In this document: positions 63,531 through 64,000 of the stretch, in pieces | Position numbering within the stretch: position 1 is the stretch's first letter | How the letters are laid out: every line of letters begins with the position of its first letter | Source: Synergistaceae bacterium DZ-S4 | GTDB taxonomy: Bacteria > Synergistota > Synergistia > Synergistales > Synergistaceae | NCBI GenBank assembly: GCA_025943965.1 | Contig: JAPCWD010000001.1 | Span: 186,001-250,000, forward strand | Direction of reading: 5' to 3' | DNA length: 64,000 nucleotides | Notes under the pieces: generated by a model | What the model saw: the letters and a program-made list of their open reading frames with translations, nothing else | What the model was told of the DNA's origin: nothing | Database searches by the model: none | Made by a program: the position numbers and the translations under genes

Positions 63531-63965
63531 TTAGACTATCAGCTTGCCTTTTGCGCCTGCCATGCTGTCGAGCTGGTTCAGGACGTTGGCGCCGGCCACC
63601 TCTATCTTGGGCTTTTTGGCAGCTTCTTCACGGGCATATTCCTGAAGCTTCTTCTCATATTCCGCCATCGATCTTTTGATACCCTCGACGTCGCCCTTGA
63701 TCCACTGAAGGATCCCGTCGGTTATCGTGCTGTACATTTCATCCTTAGGTTCGGCCTGAATGACCCCGAGTTCCTTAAGCATCCTGTATTCTTCTTTTAC
63801 GGAATCCATGATATCTTCTTCTGTGATGAGTCCCTTTTTATAGAGGGCGCGGTAAATTATATTTGATTTTGTCTTGCTGTTTTCATCATTTGCCGAAAGG
63901 GATTCCACCCTCGACAGAAGCATCGTAATTATTTCTTCAAGACTTATCTGCATCGGTGCGGCCAT
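63531..63965 (-). CDS. hypothetical helical protein
   Basis: 144 residues, soluble, charged and mostly helical, with a probable coiled coil (VEGIKRSMAEYEKKLQEYAREEAAKK, cited in part: residues about 92-117). I do not recognise a domain. A clear ribosome site (GGGAGGA) precedes ATG 63965, which supports it being real. Its neighbour upstream lies beyond the window. Confidence 0.65.
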   Translation of the reverse strand: MAAPMQISLEEIITMLLSRVESLSANDENSKTKSNIIYRALYKKGLITEEDIMDSVKEEYRMLKELGVIQAEPKDEMYSTITDGILQWIKGDVEGIKRSMAEYEKKLQEYAREEAAKKPKIEVAGANVLNQLDSMAGAKGKLIV

Positions 63966-64000
63966 TTATATATTCCTCCCATTATAAATTTCTGGTGCTT

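Noticed and set aside
1-64000. CRISPR arrays, insertion sequences, prophage, tRNA or rRNA genes
   Set aside because: I saw no regular repeat-spacer pattern, transposase, integrase, phage structural gene or tRNA TPsiC-like box.

Overview
The window looks like the chromosome of an anaerobic, amino-acid-fermenting bacterium of the phylum Synergistota. The best single clue is the C-terminus of the secreted cysteine protease at 52803-54539: a Gly-rich linker, a Cys, a hydrophobic helix and a basic tail, which is the Synerg-CTERM sorting signal. Supporting clues are oxygen-independent enzymes (a class II ribonucleotide reductase, a glycyl radical enzyme with its activase), a citrate lyase operon, tungstate and molybdate importers, and intrinsic terminators nearly everywhere. 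I cannot fix the genus. No rRNA, tRNA, insertion sequence, prophage or CRISPR array is visible.

Layout. 1-2.4 kb: tungstate-type ABC importer (minus strand) with a long structured leader, and next to it a GC-rich block that may be a free-standing RNA. 2.8-4.5 kb: phosphoesterase and a protein family I do not recognise. 5.2-9.8 kb: Na+-symporter with a 33-residue partner, then TrkA/TrkH potassium uptake. 10-11.7 kb: B12-dependent ribonucleotide reductase behind two NrdR boxes. 12.5-18.9 kb: aconitase, isocitrate dehydrogenase and citrate lyase D, E, F, linking 2-oxoglutarate to oxaloacetate plus acetate. 19-21.8 kb: molybdate importer. 22-31.9 kb: one branched-chain amino acid operon (ilvN-ilvC-leuA-leuC-leuD-leuB-ilvB-ilvD) governed by a leader-peptide attenuator. 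32.1-34.6 kb: Fur-family regulator, molybdopterin-binding protein and an XdhC-like protein. 34.6-37.3 kb: lipoprotein-carrier-like protein, a DapB-like reductase, two alkylation repair genes. 37.3-41.2 kb: glycine betaine importer with a BusR-type (GntR plus RCK_C) regulator. 41.3-45.7 kb: complete arginine-to-spermidine operon behind a terminator-bearing leader. 45.8-49.2 kb: three pilin-like genes, one very large. 49.2-52.6 kb: cyclase, PLP enzyme and threonine synthase. 52.8-55.7 kb: Synerg-CTERM protease and the second copy of the unknown family. 55.8-59.9 kb: GntR regulator, activase and HypD-like glycyl radical enzyme. 60.3-64 kb: aminotransferase, ComB, two universal stress proteins and an unknown protein.

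The genes fit a cell living on peptides and amino acids without oxygen. It imports W and Mo for oxidoreductases, handles osmotic stress through potassium and betaine, interconverts glutamate-family carbon through citrate, and makes branched-chain amino acids under attenuation control. The least explained items are the duplicated unknown family (3485 and 54669), the structured RNA candidates at 2.1-2.6 kb, the speD leader, the 845-residue pilin-like protein, the DapB-like protein with an altered catalytic motif, and repeated GCAACA/TGTTGC elements in several promoters.
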